NCBI GenBank assembly: GCA_930367215.1
Contig: OV884058.1
Span: 167,692,478 to 167,756,477, forward strand
Length of the DNA: 64,000 nt
Origin: Pollenia angustigena
Taxonomy: Eukaryota; Arthropoda; Insecta; Diptera; Polleniidae
Direction of reading: 5' to 3'
The notes beneath the pieces were generated by a model. The model made no database searches, was not told the origin of the DNA, and saw nothing but the letters and a program-made list of their open reading frames with translations. The stretch's first letter is position 1, and every line of letters starts with the position of its first letter. Below, piece after piece: positions 11,423 through 22,334 of this stretch. The position numbers were made by a program, and so were the translations under genes.

Positions 11423-11868
11423 TAAAAACTTTTTAATTGGAAACAAATCCTTGTTTTGCAATTTTTGCAAATTTGAGTAATTGGTATAATCATTTCGGTG
11501 ATGGGTGCAAAATTAAAAATTTTTTTGTTTGTTTCAATTATTTTGGTGATAAAAACCTTTTTTTACTTCTGTGTTGCTATTTTTTTAACCGCTTTTCTTT
11601 TGACTTCCACTACAGTAAACCATTTGGTTTTAGCTTCTGCACGTAATACTGCATTTGTTTGTAACCGTGATACTACAGTAAAGTGTTTGAAAAAAACTTT
11701 CAAGTATTTGAATGGCTGTGTTCAAACGGAATTGTTAAGTAAGAGGCCACTGTTATGATGTTTGCAAATAGTTGTATTTTTAAATAGACATGGCTTATTC
11801 GAATTAGAAATATTTAAGGAACATAAATTTGTAATCTCATTTTGTGGTCTTAGATAGACACAGAAGAA

Positions 11869-12130
11869 ATTATCAGTAGTTTTTTATCAATTAAAAAAAT
11901 TTGTTCAAAAGTTTTTGTTTTTTGTTGAAAGAAAATTAAAAATATAATTTTGAATTAATTAAAATTTCAAGTAACAAACAATCCTTATTGATTTTTTCGT
12001 TTAAAATAAAATATTTTAACTTATAGAATTGATTGAGCTATATTTAATTAACTCAATTAGCACATTGTTTGAAACGGCAAAGTTTTTGATAATTTTTTTA
12101 ATTTAAATTAAAAATATCATTTACTAGCAT
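11869..12130. repeat. CACAGAAAAA-tip repeat fragment
   Basis: Starts CACAGAAGAAATTATCAGTA and continues TTGTTGAAAGAAAATTAAAA ... GAAACGGCAAAGTTTTTGAT. The same blocks form the two ends of the 17073-21150 element (17073-17140 and 20760-21010), so this is a shorter relative. Its right tip is not identifiable. Confidence 0.6.
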
Positions 12131-12199
12131 TTGATCCGCTACATCGTTAGCTTCTCCTTTTTCTTCGTGGACATATCGGTATGCCAAAGTTCGTTTTTC

Positions 12200-12810
12200 T
12201 AGGTTTTAACTTGTTTAAATTCCGAATATTCAAAAAAGTACCAGTTAATATACAAAAAAGTACCAAAAAGTTCCCTCATAGATTCGTATCCACTCAGGAC
12301 ATTGCATGTTGAATTTTATGTTTTAAGGTCCAATATTAACGATAATCAAAAAAATACCAGTTGTAGATCCAAAAAGCTGAAGAAAGATATTAAGTTTCCC
12401 GTATTCCCATTTTGGTACTTTCCCCCCCCCCCCCCCCCCGCATTAAAGTATGAAGAATTGCAGTATTGTAGTGGGGGCCTATAATTTAGCACGAATATGT
12501 CAATAAATGGAGAAAAATGTTTTAAAACAAAAGTACCAAAAATAGTTACGTTTTTCACCTCTTAAACGTTTGAATTTCGAAAAAGTACCAAATTTATGTT
12601 CGTATTTTTTTGATAAGTTTCGAATGTGGGATAAAATTTATTTCTAGGTTTATTGGTTCAAAAGATAAATGAGGTGACAAAAAAGTAATAAAAAATTCAG
12701 GGTTTACCCGCTTTCTCTCTATAAGAGCCGAATATCAAAAAAGTACTAGACACCTGTGCGCTTATTTAAGCATTACAGTTTTTTTGTATCTCTTTTGGTT
12801 TTGGAGATAT
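12200..12810. repeat. AAAGTACCA repeat family, copy 1
   Basis: Iterated AAAAAGTACCA motifs between longer blocks such as CCACTCAGGACATTGCATGT and GAATTTTATGTTT. The same blocks recur at 39390-39790. Contains an 18-base poly-C run at 12422-12439. No coding content; ORFs reading through the poly-C are artefacts. Confidence 0.65.
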
Positions 12811-12820
12811 AAGGTAATAA

Positions 12821-12962
12821 GGTGCCCCGGTAGGCTAGCTAGTCGTGAGCTAGTCTATCAACACCAGTGTTGCGGGTTCGATTCCCGCCAGAGACTCTGG
12901 TTTCTTTCCTGCAGACAAGCGGAAAGCTTCGCGGGGATTAGCATAGGAAATTAAAAAAAAAA
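12821..12962 (+). repeat. tRNA-derived SINE
   Basis: A tRNA-like head: A-box-like GTAGGCTAGCTAGTCG with a D-arm stem CTAGC/GCTAG, and a perfect B box with T arm GCGGGTTCGATTCCCGC (12871-12887). The 5' acceptor strand does not pair with the bases after the T arm (CAGAGACTCTGG), so it is not a functional tRNA. The unit continues through CTGCAGACAAGCGG and ends in an A-rich tail at 12951-12961. RNA polymerase III promoter elements are intact in form. Confidence 0.7.
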
Positions 12963-15049
12963 TTATCTGTTTTTACCGTAGAGGTAAACAAAATATGAAG
13001 TAAATTACGAATTTTTTTAGTTTCATAAAAAAGTTTCATTAGTATGAAAATTTACCAGTATTTTATTGTTTTTTTTTTGGGATGTCACAAAATCTATAAG
13101 AAAGAGAAAATTTACATATTTCTCAGTTCCTCTCGTTTTTGTTTTGCTTTTATGAATAAACAACTGATATTATTTTTTGTCTTACGTTTTCAAGAGAAGG
13201 TAAAAGCTTTTTCAGTTTAACTTTTGTACGAATTTGGTTTCTGTGACACCTGACAACCTGACCTTGAGCTTGATTCAAAAATAAGAAAATATAACATTTA
13301 AAGGTCGAAGAAAATAGACTACATAATTTTTGTAAAAATTCATAACTGACAAGATTACAGAACGCCCTATTGAGTTTTTTTTTTATTTAAAGACTCTCTG
13401 CATTCTAAACGCAATTTTAATAAATTTCAAATGTTATATGCTAAAACTATTGGAAATATTTTAAGTCATGTAAACGCATCTTTGGTTGTGGCAAATTTTT
13501 ACCTTTAACCCGGTATTTGTACCCTTCAAGGTTAAATAATTTTAATAATTGATTGTTAATTGAGGCAAATCATTTGTGAAAAATTTTATTGAATTTCGCA
13601 AAGGTCATGTGATTTTTCTGTTTTTGTTTTTATATGATTTTTAAATGGAATTTTCCCAGAGTTTATGCAACAAATATTGTGCTCAATTTTTTTTTTCACT
13701 TTAATTGTATTGATTGCTATTTTTGTTTAATTCATATAATAAAATCACTAATCTATATGCAAATAAAAATGTGTCCATAAATTTACAGTGTTACGAAGTT
13801 GATTGGGTTTTGTTTCATGGGCTGTTTGATGTTTTATGCCTCACTGGGTTTTATCACAATAAACTGATTGGAAATTAGAGTTCGAAATTACAATTTTGTG
13901 GTCCAGTAAGTTGCTATTTTTGTTTGTGGTAACGTCACTAGCTTTTGAAATGAATTAATTATTAGGTATAAATATATTAAGTGCTAAACAAAAAGACCAT
14001 ATTAATTCAATAGTAGCAGTCCACGGTCTGCTTTTACGTAAAAAATGATTGACGAAGAGAAAAAAGATAGAGATGTGTGCGTGATGTGGATTTTTCTGTT
14101 ACGTGGGATTTATGCGGTAATAACGCTTAAAATAGTGAGCGGATTGTAATAATAAATTTGAGTTCGTAATCGTGCGTCAATAACATTTTTATAAAACAAA
14201 TACTTTCTCACACACTCACAAAGACTTTCTTAACCTTTATGTTCTCGGGATTGGAAACTAACGTTGGCGGTCGGACGACTACATTTGTAGCAAATATGTA
14301 TTTGTATGGAAAACTTTGTCCACATATCAAAAAAACATTAGTTAGAGAGTGTTATACTTTAATGCATATTTATATAATACAATAAGGTCAAATATGCAAG
14401 CACAAGCATGCATACACAAACGTGCACAAGAAAACAAAAGTTAAAACAAATTACTTGATTACATGTTCGATATGCCCATTCAAAAAAAACGCGAATTGAG
14501 TTAAAGAACGATGTTGATTTCCATAGATTTTATATGGTGGCTACGTTTGTAGACAACCGTCCAGGAGATGGCCATTTTGTGAAGAAGGGTATGAGGGGTG
14601 CTGTAAATAATTTTTTTTAACGTGTCAGTGGCCAAAACTGCTTAGAATTGATTTAAGGAAAATTTCGGACCCTGTTGTTGTGGAAATTTTCTTTAATTAA
14701 AATTTTTCTGCAAAAATGCTACAAATGTAGACTACTAAGCACATAAAGGTTAAATAACTATTGAATACATAATAAAAAAACAAAATGTTTTAATTTAATT
14801 GTCTAAATTTTAACCCCCATTTATTGTAAATATGCGTAATTTTAAGACTTTGCAAATGATTTGTAAGCCCTTAAACGTCCACCGCATTCTTTTAATTTGA
14901 ATTATGGTATTTTTGGCAATCCTAAGCGTTGCTCTTTGCTGGCATACGTCACTGTAAAAAACAGTCGATCAACCCTTCTCCCGCCGACTTGCAGGTTCAT
15001 TAACCTTTTCCTATCACATTGCATTAAGAACTTTTCATAAAAAACTGTA
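12963..15049. other. No feature seen
   Basis: About 2.1 kb AT-rich sequence without a supported gene or clear repeat structure. 14200-14640 has slightly higher GC and scattered purine runs, but no ORF over 60 codons with recognisable content. Confidence 0.4.
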
Positions 15050-15480
15050 TAACAAATTTGACATTTTGTATGGGAGCCCCTTTAAGAAATGGAAATAGCG
15101 GGTATGTATGTAAAAAACAAATATTAAGGCTGAAAAATAAAGCGACCCACATAGGGGTATAAAAGGAGCTGCAGGGTCCTCATTTATGACTTTCATTACC
15201 CGGCCATAATTGTATGGGAGCGCCCTTAAGAAATGGAGATATGTTTTCTTAGGGGTCTTCTTCACAGTTATGGGGCATTTTCTATAATACATTTCTAGTA
15301 CGCACTTAAGATTTTGAATCGGGCTCCTAAAGATGGAGATAGCGGGTAGGTATGTTAGAAACAAATGGTGTGCATAAAAAATAAGGTAGACCCATAATAA
15401 TTTTAAACTTTGTATGGGAGCACCCTCAAGGAATGATAATAGGGGATAAGTATGTTCTAAAAAAATATCGGGAAGAAAAC
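15050..15480. repeat. Degenerate tandem units (GTATGGGAGCNCCC)
   Basis: The block TTTGTATGGGAGC followed by CCC(T)TTAAGAAATGGAGATAG occurs at 15066, 15208 and 15407, with a partial one at 15328 (GGGCTCCTAAAGATGGAGATA), each followed by GGGTA(T/G)GTATGT. Spacing is irregular (about 140-200 bases). Antisense frame 15364-15035 spans them and is not a gene. Confidence 0.55.
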
Positions 15481-15625
15481 ATCAAAAGAGATCGGTCCTT
15501 CACTTAACAGCGCTAGGATTTAGCCTGTTTTTTTTTTTGTTAATATTTTTTTCGTTTCATTCATTTCATATCCTATTCTTCCATTTTTTGTTTCATGCAT
15601 TTTTTCCAAACCTTTCAAAACTATT

Positions 15626-15750
15626 AGTCCAATTATAAATGCAAATTCCCCGGGAGTTTTCTCCCTCCTCCCATTTTTCCTATGTTAATTCAATTGTAAA
15701 AATGAGAAAAGGAAAAAAACTCCCGGGAAGTTTGTATTCATAATTGGGCT
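15626..15750. repeat. Short MITE, 125 bp
   Basis: Left AGTCCAATTATAAATGCAAA then TTCCCCGGGAGTTTT; right arm is the inverse (AAAACTCCCGGGAAGTTTGT, ATTCATAATTGGGCT). Arms of about 37 bp with few mismatches, loop about 45 bp. Confidence 0.8.
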
Positions 15751-15792
15751 GTATGTAACAAAGAAACTCCATACAACAGTAGCCCGTATACA

Positions 15793-15812
15793 TTAGGTAT
15801 ACCTAATGTACA
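15793..15812. repeat. Perfect 20 bp palindrome
   Basis: ACATTAGGTATACCTAATGT is exactly self-complementary. Could be a protein-binding dyad or a chance microfoldback. Confidence 0.5.
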
Positions 15813-16189
15813 CATTAATATGTAAATATAAACTTTAAACGTTCGAAAGTCTCTATATTATTTTTTGTATTGATTCTCTTAAAATGAGAATATGAAAAGC
15901 CAGTTGTTATATTTCTTTTGAGAATTCATGATTTGGAGAAAGAAATGCATAACACATTATTATCAAGATTTATTTTAACTGTACATACTTTTTAAGTTGT
16001 CGAAATTTTAAATTTTACCTACAGTGTAGTTGAGTCATTTATATCAAAAAGGGCTCAGTGCAAATTTTTGGAGTTTGAGTTTTTTGCAGTTTATGGAGGT
16101 ACAGTTATAGACCGATGATGTACTAAGAGAATGAAAGGTAATATAACCCTTCTTTAGCGAAAAAAAACAGGTAGTTTTTATAGGCGTTG

Positions 16190-16385
16190 CGAAAATGACC
16201 CCAGCAAATATGGCCCCATAAAGAAAATGAAGAATGGCCCCAACATTTTACATGAGAAACAGGTGGCATGAAATAACCCCCCAAAAAATAATGAAATATG
16301 CAATTGAGTCCCAACTTAAATAATGAGATAAACCCCCTAACAAAATGAAATAATGCCCCAAACAGAAAGGAAATATATCTCTAAT
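16190..16385. repeat. Fragment related to the 35479 foldback element
   Basis: Iterated short units of the form ATGAAATAA-CCCCCAAAA (ATGGCCCCATAAAG, GGCATGAAATAACCCCCC, AATGAGATAAACCCCC, ATGAAATAATGCCCC). The same motif builds the arms of the element at 35479-36763, including GGCATGAAATA(A/G)CCCCCC. Confidence 0.6.
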
Positions 16386-16387
16386 TT

Positions 16388-16930
16388 TTATACCCACACC
16401 ACAATAATTTAGAGGGTAGTATGCATTTGTGCTGATGTGTGCAACATCTTAAAATATTGGTCCTAGGTCAACCTTAAAGTATACCGATCGACTCAGAGTC
16501 ACGTTCTGAGTCGAACTAACGATGTCCGTCGACCTGGCAGGCTGGCTGGCTGTCCATGTAACCTTGTGCGCAAAGTACAGGTCGCAATTATGGAGATAAT
16601 TTGATAAAATTTTGGACACAAAAGGTATGCATTTTTCAAAAAATAGGACCACGAGGGGAGATAGGGTAAATTTCTGCCTCTCAAACCGATTTTAATGAAA
16701 TTTAAAACACAGATATTTCCATATGTATATGGACACATAAGCTATACATTTTTTCAAAAATAGGACCACACAGGGAGGTAGAGGGCAATTTCTGCCTCTC
16801 ACAAACTTTCAAACCAATTTTAATGAAGTTTATAAACATAGATAAATCCATGTTTATATGGACACATAAGCATTATGTATTTTTAAATACTGTGGTGTAG
16901 GGTATCATATGGTCCGGCTTGACCGACTAT
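16388..16930 (+). repeat. Dispersed fly repeat (ATACCCACACCACA family)
   Basis: Begins TTTTATACCCACACCACAAT and ends TACTGTGGTGTAGGGTATCA followed by GGTCCGGCTTGACCGACTAT. Interior has GCATTTGTGCTGATGTGT, GACTCAGAGTCACGTTCTGA, a (CTGG) tract and repeated ATAGGACCAC units. Relatives at 42810, 45780, 49920 and 57440. Such elements are widespread in calyptrate flies (from general knowledge); no protein. Confidence 0.65.
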
Positions 16931-17144
16931 ACTTTGTTACTTGTTTTTTATAAAAAAATTATAAATAAACAAAAATGTTTGTTAATAATAAAAACCTTAT
17001 TTGCACAGATCCACTGCCGAACTCTTATGTATTTTATTTTTGTTTCAAACCGTCACTGCATGACAATCCCTACACAGAAAAAATTATTAGTAGTTTTTAT
17101 CAATTAAAAAAATTACCAAAGTAATTAAAAATTACCAAAAGTTT

Positions 17145-17365
17145 AAGAGTTGATATTGTTACAAGTAAAACTGTTGCTTACAATTCTTATTCGCTTAACA
17201 GTTTTATTTGCTTAATATCTTTTAAAATTATTGGATGAAAATTCCTGACGATCTGGCCTAAGCAACCAGTGAAACGCGCATAGGAATAGCTTATCCCATC
17301 AACAATAAATTTCAGTGTTTTTGTCAAGAATAAAAATTTAAAATTAAGCACGACAAACCAAATCT
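17145..17365 (+). repeat. LTR-like repeat, second copy
   Basis: Similar along its length to 11178-11423: TTGATATTGTTACAAGTAAAA, CTTATTCGCTTAACAGTTTT, TAAGCAACCAGTGAAACGCG, CAACAATAAATTTCAGTG, ATTAAGCACGACAAACC. No interior coding region, so possibly a solo LTR. Confidence 0.5.
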
Positions 17366-17417
17366 TGTAAATTAAAAAAATTGTTTAAAAAAATTTTTCA
17401 ATAAATTAAGGTGATAA

Positions 17418-18075
17418 CACTAGGTCACAAATAACAAACTTTTGTCTGTTATTTGTTTCTAGCATACTTTTTCTCATGGATTTGGACCTGCTGAACACGA
17501 AAATGAATTTTAAAAATTTTTCTGTCGATTGGTTTGCGAGATACAAATTTTTTAATTTTTTTTTTTTAATTTTTGGAGGTACACTTACTATTTTGAGCAT
17601 ATCTTTAGTCTTCTTTGACCTATTTTATCCTACTACTACTCAAATTAAAGACAATTGAGCCGTCTACAACTTATTTTCAGAAAATTTTCAAATCGGGTTA
17701 GTAGTTTTGATGTTGGCGGCTTAAAAAGGTTAAAAAACTGGGTTTTTTTAGTAAAAATGTGGCTGAAAAATTCATATAAAAATTCATATAAAATATAAAA
17801 CGCGATGTTAACAGCGATTTTAATTTTTTTACGTATAGCTGACACTTTTCCAAAGAAAATAAGCCCTTACTTAACAAAATCTGATGACAAATGGCCGACT
17901 TATTATTTTTTTGGTAAACGACCGAAATTCCTCTATTTCACGATTTTTTGATTTTCATTATTTGCACAGCTTACCTACCCAACGCAAACGAATAAATACA
18001 TTTGAACTTAATTTAAAATAAACAAATTAGTCTTCGTATATTATTTTTTAATTTATTTACAGCACTACATGCTCA
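17418..18075 (+). repeat. Left terminal inverted repeat
   Basis: From TTCTAGCATAC (17457) to CACTACATGCTCA (18075) it is the near-perfect inverse of 20011-20624; I found one base substitution (CCTGCTGAAC against CCTACTGAAC) and poly-T length changes. The outer 40 bases differ from the right end: they contain a 9 bp hairpin, CAAATAACA ... TGTTATTTG, where the right end has CAACAGCCATTTTGTTATTT. Frames within the arm (17845-17645) are not genes. Confidence 0.9.
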
Positions 18076-18173
18076 TACATATTTAAACATAAGGAGACAC
18101 GGTTATCAATTGCATTTCAAAACTGTCTGTGAAAGTGTAAAGAAGTTAATATTTAGAAAACGCAAGGAAGACA

Positions 18174-19905
18174 ATGAGTAAAAGACTACGTGTGTTCGAG
18201 TGTTTGAACGATCCAGACAATTTCTGCAATGTTTGTGGCCAGTTTATAAAAAAAAATCACGCACACAAGTTTACTCCAGCAGTACAATTGCACTATTTGA
18301 ATTATTTTGGTATTTCACCAAATATCACAGAACCATGGACACCTAAGTCGCTGTGTGATCTTTGCTATATAATCTTAACCAACTGGGCAGCTGGCGGAAG
18401 GTAAGAATTTTTATTTAAACACATTATACATAGCGAATATAGTAATTTATTTTAATTTTAGCCGCCATATGAAATTCGATACACCAATGATGTGGAAAAA
18501 GCCGCTATGCCATTCCACAGACTGTTATTTTTGCCTCACCACAAACAGTGGGGTAGGAAGATTTTTTAAATGGAACTACGCTCAAGTGGGATCGTTTGCG
18601 CTTCCAGTACCACATTCGCATGATGTGCCATATCCAGTGTGCCCTGGTGCATCTCTTCAAAAAGCAGAATCGTCAGAAGAAGAGTCCGAGTCAAATGCAA
18701 GCGAATTTGAGCCGGGTGCAAAGCGAAAATTACTGTCACAGGCCGAACTAAACGATTGGGTGCGCGATTTTGGTCTCACTAAGGAGAAATCCGAACTTTT
18801 TGCGTCTCGGATGATAGAGTGTGGATTTGCGGCTTCAGAAGTGAAAGTATCAACGTACAGAAACCGTCACAAGGAGTATGCAAAATTTTATACAAAGAAA
18901 GACCAAATATGTTTTTGCAGCGACATTTCAGGCTTGTTCCAAGAGCTTCACCAAATTCACAACCCCAACGAATGGAGGTTGTTTATTGACAGCAACAAAG
19001 AGAGCTTGAAGGCAGTTCTCTTACATAATGGGAATGAAAAGCCATCTGTTCCTATTGCTCATGCGGTTCATTCAAAGGAGAACTATGAAACTATGGACAT
19101 TTTGCTGAAATGCATAGAGTATAGGAAATACAATTGGAAAATATGCGCCGACCTTAAAGTTGTGGCCATTCTGTGTGGACTCCAAGGAGGCTATACGCGA
19201 CATTGCTGTTTTCTGTGCCTTTGGAATAGCCGCGCTGATGATCAGCATTATATAAAAAAAAAATGGTCGGTACGAACGAAACCTGTAGTTGGAGAAGCGA
19301 ATGTTCAGCGCAAACCACTAATAGAGAACCGTGAAAATATAATACTTCCGCCGCTGCACATAAAATTGGGTTTGATTAAAAATTTTGCCAAAAAATTAGA
19401 CAAAGAAGGTGAAGCTTTTGCCTATTTACGGTCAATTTTCCCTTACCTTTCGCTGGCAAAAATTAAAGAAGGAGTCTTCGCAGGACCCGAGATAAAAAAA
19501 ATTTTGAAAGATGAAAAATTCCCAAAGCTGTTATCACCCATCGAAGCCGCAGCATGGAATTCCTTCAGGCTTGTTGTGGAAAACTTTTTAGGAAACAACA
19601 AAAGCCCGAATTATAAGGACATAGTTGAGGATCTGGTAAAGAACTATGAAGCCATGGGAGTGCACATGTCACTTAAAATACACTTTCTGCATTCTCATTT
19701 GGATTTTTTCCCTGAGAATTTAGGAGACGTGAGCGACGAACACGGCGAGCGCTTTCATCAGGAATTGAAGGCTATGGAACGACGCTATCAGGGCATGTAT
19801 GACACGGCTATGATGGGTGACTATATTTGGACCCTAATACGTGAGACCGATTGCAGCGAATACAAAAAACAAAGAAGAAGTCAGCAGTTTTTCCACATGG
19901 CATAA
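18174..19905 (+). CDS. Two-exon transposase of an uncharacterised arthropod family, 556 aa
   Basis: Exon 1 is 18174-18400, a 61-base GT-AG intron (GTAAG ... TTTTAG) spans 18401-18461, exon 2 is 18462-19905; the join reads GGA AGC CGC and gives 557 codons with TAA. N-terminus: zinc-binding pairs CNVC (18-21), CDLC (61-64) and CHSTDCYFC (92-100) after the family-typical PMMWKKP. A Ser/Glu acidic linker (about 145-158) follows. Catalytic core candidates: FIDSNKESLKAVLLHNG (Asp near 252), ICADLKVVAILCGLQGGYT (Asp near 306), HCCFLCLWNSR (CxxC 325-328), LPPLHIKLGL (His near 375) and DEHGERFHQEL (Glu near 502). That is the layout of RNase-H-fold DDE transposases. I recognise the protein as one common in arthropods and cnidarians, usually left unnamed. 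No stop or frameshift. Confidence 0.88.
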
Positions 19906-20010
19906 AATGTACACTTATATCTTTGTTTTTACTAATTTTTTTTGTGCGTTGATTTGCTTAATTTAATTAGTTAGTTTAATTTCGTTAGTTTAGCTAATTG
20001 TGCGATACAT

Positions 20011-20659
20011 TGAGCATGTAGTGCTGTAAATAAATTAAAAAATAATATACGAAGACTAATTTGTTTATTTTAAATTAAGTTCAAATGTATTTATTCGTTT
20101 GCGTTGGGTAGGTAAGCTGTGCAAATAATGAAAATCAAAAAATCGTGAAATAGAGGAATTTCGGTCGTTTACCAAAAAAATAATAAGTCGGCCATTTGTC
20201 ATCAGATTTTGTTAAGTAAGGGCTTATTTTCTTTGGAAAAGTGTCAGCTATACGTAAAAAAATTAAAATCGCTGTTAACATCGCGTTTTATATTTTATAT
20301 GAATTTTTATATGAATTTTTCAGCCACATTTTTACTAAAAAAACCCAGTTTTTTAACCTTTTTAAGCCGCCAACATCAAAACTACTAACCCGATTTGAAA
20401 ATTTTCTGAAAATAAGTTGTAGACGGCTCAATTGTCTTTAATTTGAGTAGTAGTAGGATAAAATAGGTCAAAGAAGACTAAAGATATGCTCAAAATAGTA
20501 AGTGTACCTCCAAAAATTAAAAAAAAAAAATTAAAAAAATTTGTATCTCGCAAACCAATCGACAGAAAAATTTTTAAAATTCATTTTCGTGTTCAGTAGG
20601 TCCAAATCCATGAGAAAAAGTATGCTAGAACCAAATAACAAAATGGCTGTTGCCTAGTG
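20011..20659 (-). repeat. Right terminal inverted repeat
   Basis: Inverse of 17418-18075, starting TGAGCATGTAGTGCTG and ending CTGTTGCCTAGTG. The inner part supplies AATAAA at 20029-20034, 124 bases after the transposase stop, a plausible polyadenylation signal. Because arms are identical, the left arm carries the same signal for the opposite strand. Confidence 0.9.
20029..20034 (+). terminator. Candidate polyadenylation signal of the transposase gene
   Basis: AATAAA within GTAAATAAATTAAA, the first canonical hexamer downstream of the TAA at 19903-19905. Sits just inside the right inverted repeat. Confidence 0.45.
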
Positions 20660-21150
20660 TAATTTAATAAATTCCTTCCCTCAGTGAAAATAATTTAATG
20701 AAAATAAAATTTAATGAACCCAAGCCTAATTAAAGAATATCAAAAAATTAATAAATTATTTTTTTTTTTGTTGAAAGAAAATTAAAAATATAATTTTGAT
20801 TTAATTAACATTTTAGTTGTTTTCAAATAAATTTTTAATTCAAATATTAATTAAATAACAAAAAATCTAAATTGATTTTTTCGTTTAAAATTAAATAATT
20901 TAAACTAGAAGAATTGTTGTTGGGAATTGTCAAAACCTGATCTAAATTTAATTAGATCAATTAACACATTGTTAGAAACGGCAAAGTTTTTTGATAATTT
21001 TTTTAATTAATATTAAAAATATCATTTATAGAAAAAATATTCAAAATTTTTAATTTTTACAATTTTTAGTAAATTATGTAATCATTTTGGCAATATAAAT
21101 ATTTTGGTATGAATTTGGTAATAAGATACAATTTTTAATGTTTTTCTGTG

Positions 21151-22334
21151 TAACCTGTCTACTTTTAAAAGCTGTACTTTTAGTCATATTTTATGAATCA
21201 TTAACCCATTGTGACAATTATCATTAAAAAACCAAGAAGTTACTTTGCCGCGTCAATATAAAATATTTCACACAGTAGTTTTCCTTAGCTTGTTTATAAA
21301 TTATTAGTAATTTGTACACAATCTTTGTAAATTACCACACATTAAATTGCATATTTACTGTATTTAATAAATTGTTTATTCAATTAACAATCAATTGTAT
21401 AATTCAATGTCTATTGTTTTTTGTTTGTTTGTTTAATAACAAATGCCAATTATGCCTTTTATAACATTTCATTTACACCATTTTATGGTTGGCTCACACA
21501 TTTTTGGCTATAATTTTAATGTTCTAACTTAATATTTTGTTTTAATTTACGTTCTCTTTGGAAGAGAACGGTTTACGGTACGAATGTAAAGGAATATTTA
21601 ATTTTTTTTTTTTCGATGTAAACACACATGACATATTTGATATTTGTCCGAATCTAATACAAATTGTTTATGAAATCTTCTTCTTTTTAATATTCGATAT
21701 ATCTGTGGCAAAAAGGAAAAAGTGCTTAAGTCAATTTTTTTAAGTTTTGAGGGAAAGCGATTTCAAACTTTTAATGTGATTTTTGAAAATTTTTTTTTAT
21801 TCTAATAAAACTGAAGCTTCTTTGCGGCTATAGATTTTTTTAAGTTTTTCTTTCTTAATATTCCAAATTTCACAAATCGGAAGTAAATTTAAGTTCTAAT
21901 TCCTAATGTTTCATAGCCCTTTATATACCGATTTGGCTAATTTCGAACATAATACTTTTCAAAATCTTAAACAATCGATAGTGTAACTAAACTTCAGTTC
22001 GGAGACTGTAATGGTATAACTTGGAAACGGGGCTACCTATTAGTTCGGCCGTACTCGTCGTTCGGAGGGTTTTTTATATTCCCTGTTTAAAGTGAAAAAA
22101 AACAAACAAAAACGAAGTCGCTCTTTAGAGATTTTAAAATTTTAGGTAGCAAAATTAAAACAACTAAAATGACCCATATAGACAGATAGAAATAAAAAGA
22201 AAGTATATATGGATTGATGATGTACGTGTAGCGACAGATGTAATATGCTACACAGGTCCTAGCCCACCATTATTCACAAATTATAAAACACCTATTCTGG
22301 TCACCTTATAATTTAAAAGGAAACAAAATGAACA
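21151..22334. other. No feature seen
   Basis: AT-rich, several T runs; no supported gene or repeat. The 61-codon frame at 21558 has no recognisable content. Confidence 0.4.

Larger units (their letters stand above)
9325..11574. mobile_element. CACAGAAAAA-tip element, copy 1 (two nested insertions)
   Basis: Left tip CACAGAAAAAATTATTGGCA, right tip ends ACTTCTGTG at 11573. Nearly the same sequence (about 97% over the 260 bases compared at 10081-10344) is found at 48301-49708. Relative to that copy this one contains two extra blocks, 9650-10021 and about 10866-11422, both insertions. Interior holds AATTAAA-rich subterminal repeats. No intact transposase; the minus-strand frame at 10344-10081 is conserved in both copies but of 7 base differences 5 change amino acids, so it is not under coding constraint. 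Confidence 0.8.
17418..20659 (+). mobile_element. Apparently intact long-TIR DNA transposon with CACTA-type tips
   Basis: 3,242 bp. Both ends read CACTAGG inward and are flanked by TAA (17415-17417 and 20660-20662). Terminal inverted repeats of about 650 bp frame one two-exon gene (18174-19905). CACTA-type ends with a 3-bp duplication, and a transposase with two Asp, a CxxC, a His and a final Glu block, fit the CMC (CACTA, Mirage, Chapaev) assemblage; the superfamily call is inference. The near-identity of the arms and the uninterrupted gene indicate recent activity. Confidence 0.85.
17073..21150. mobile_element. CACAGAAAAA-tip element hosting the CACTA-like transposon
   Basis: Left tip CACAGAAAAAATTATTAGTA (17073), right tip GTTTTTCTGTG (21150), both immediately flanked by TA, as expected of a TA-targeting element. 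Interior blocks match 11869-12130. It has been split by an LTR-like repeat (17145-17365) and the 3.24 kb transposon (17418-20659); without these it would be under 0.7 kb. No own transposase. Confidence 0.65.

Noticed and set aside
12302..12558. ORFs with Pro or Gly runs on opposite strands
   Set aside because: The runs are translations of the 18-base poly-C tract.
12821..12892. Functional tRNA gene
   Set aside because: T arm and D stem are good, but no acceptor stem can be formed and an A-tailed body follows; SINE is the better reading.
15035..15364. 109-codon minus-strand ORF
   Set aside because: Lies across degenerate tandem repeats; no motif.
17645..17845. 66-codon frame identical to the one at 20241-20441 on the other strand
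   Set aside because: It lies inside the terminal inverted repeat; identity follows from the two arms being copies. No known motif.
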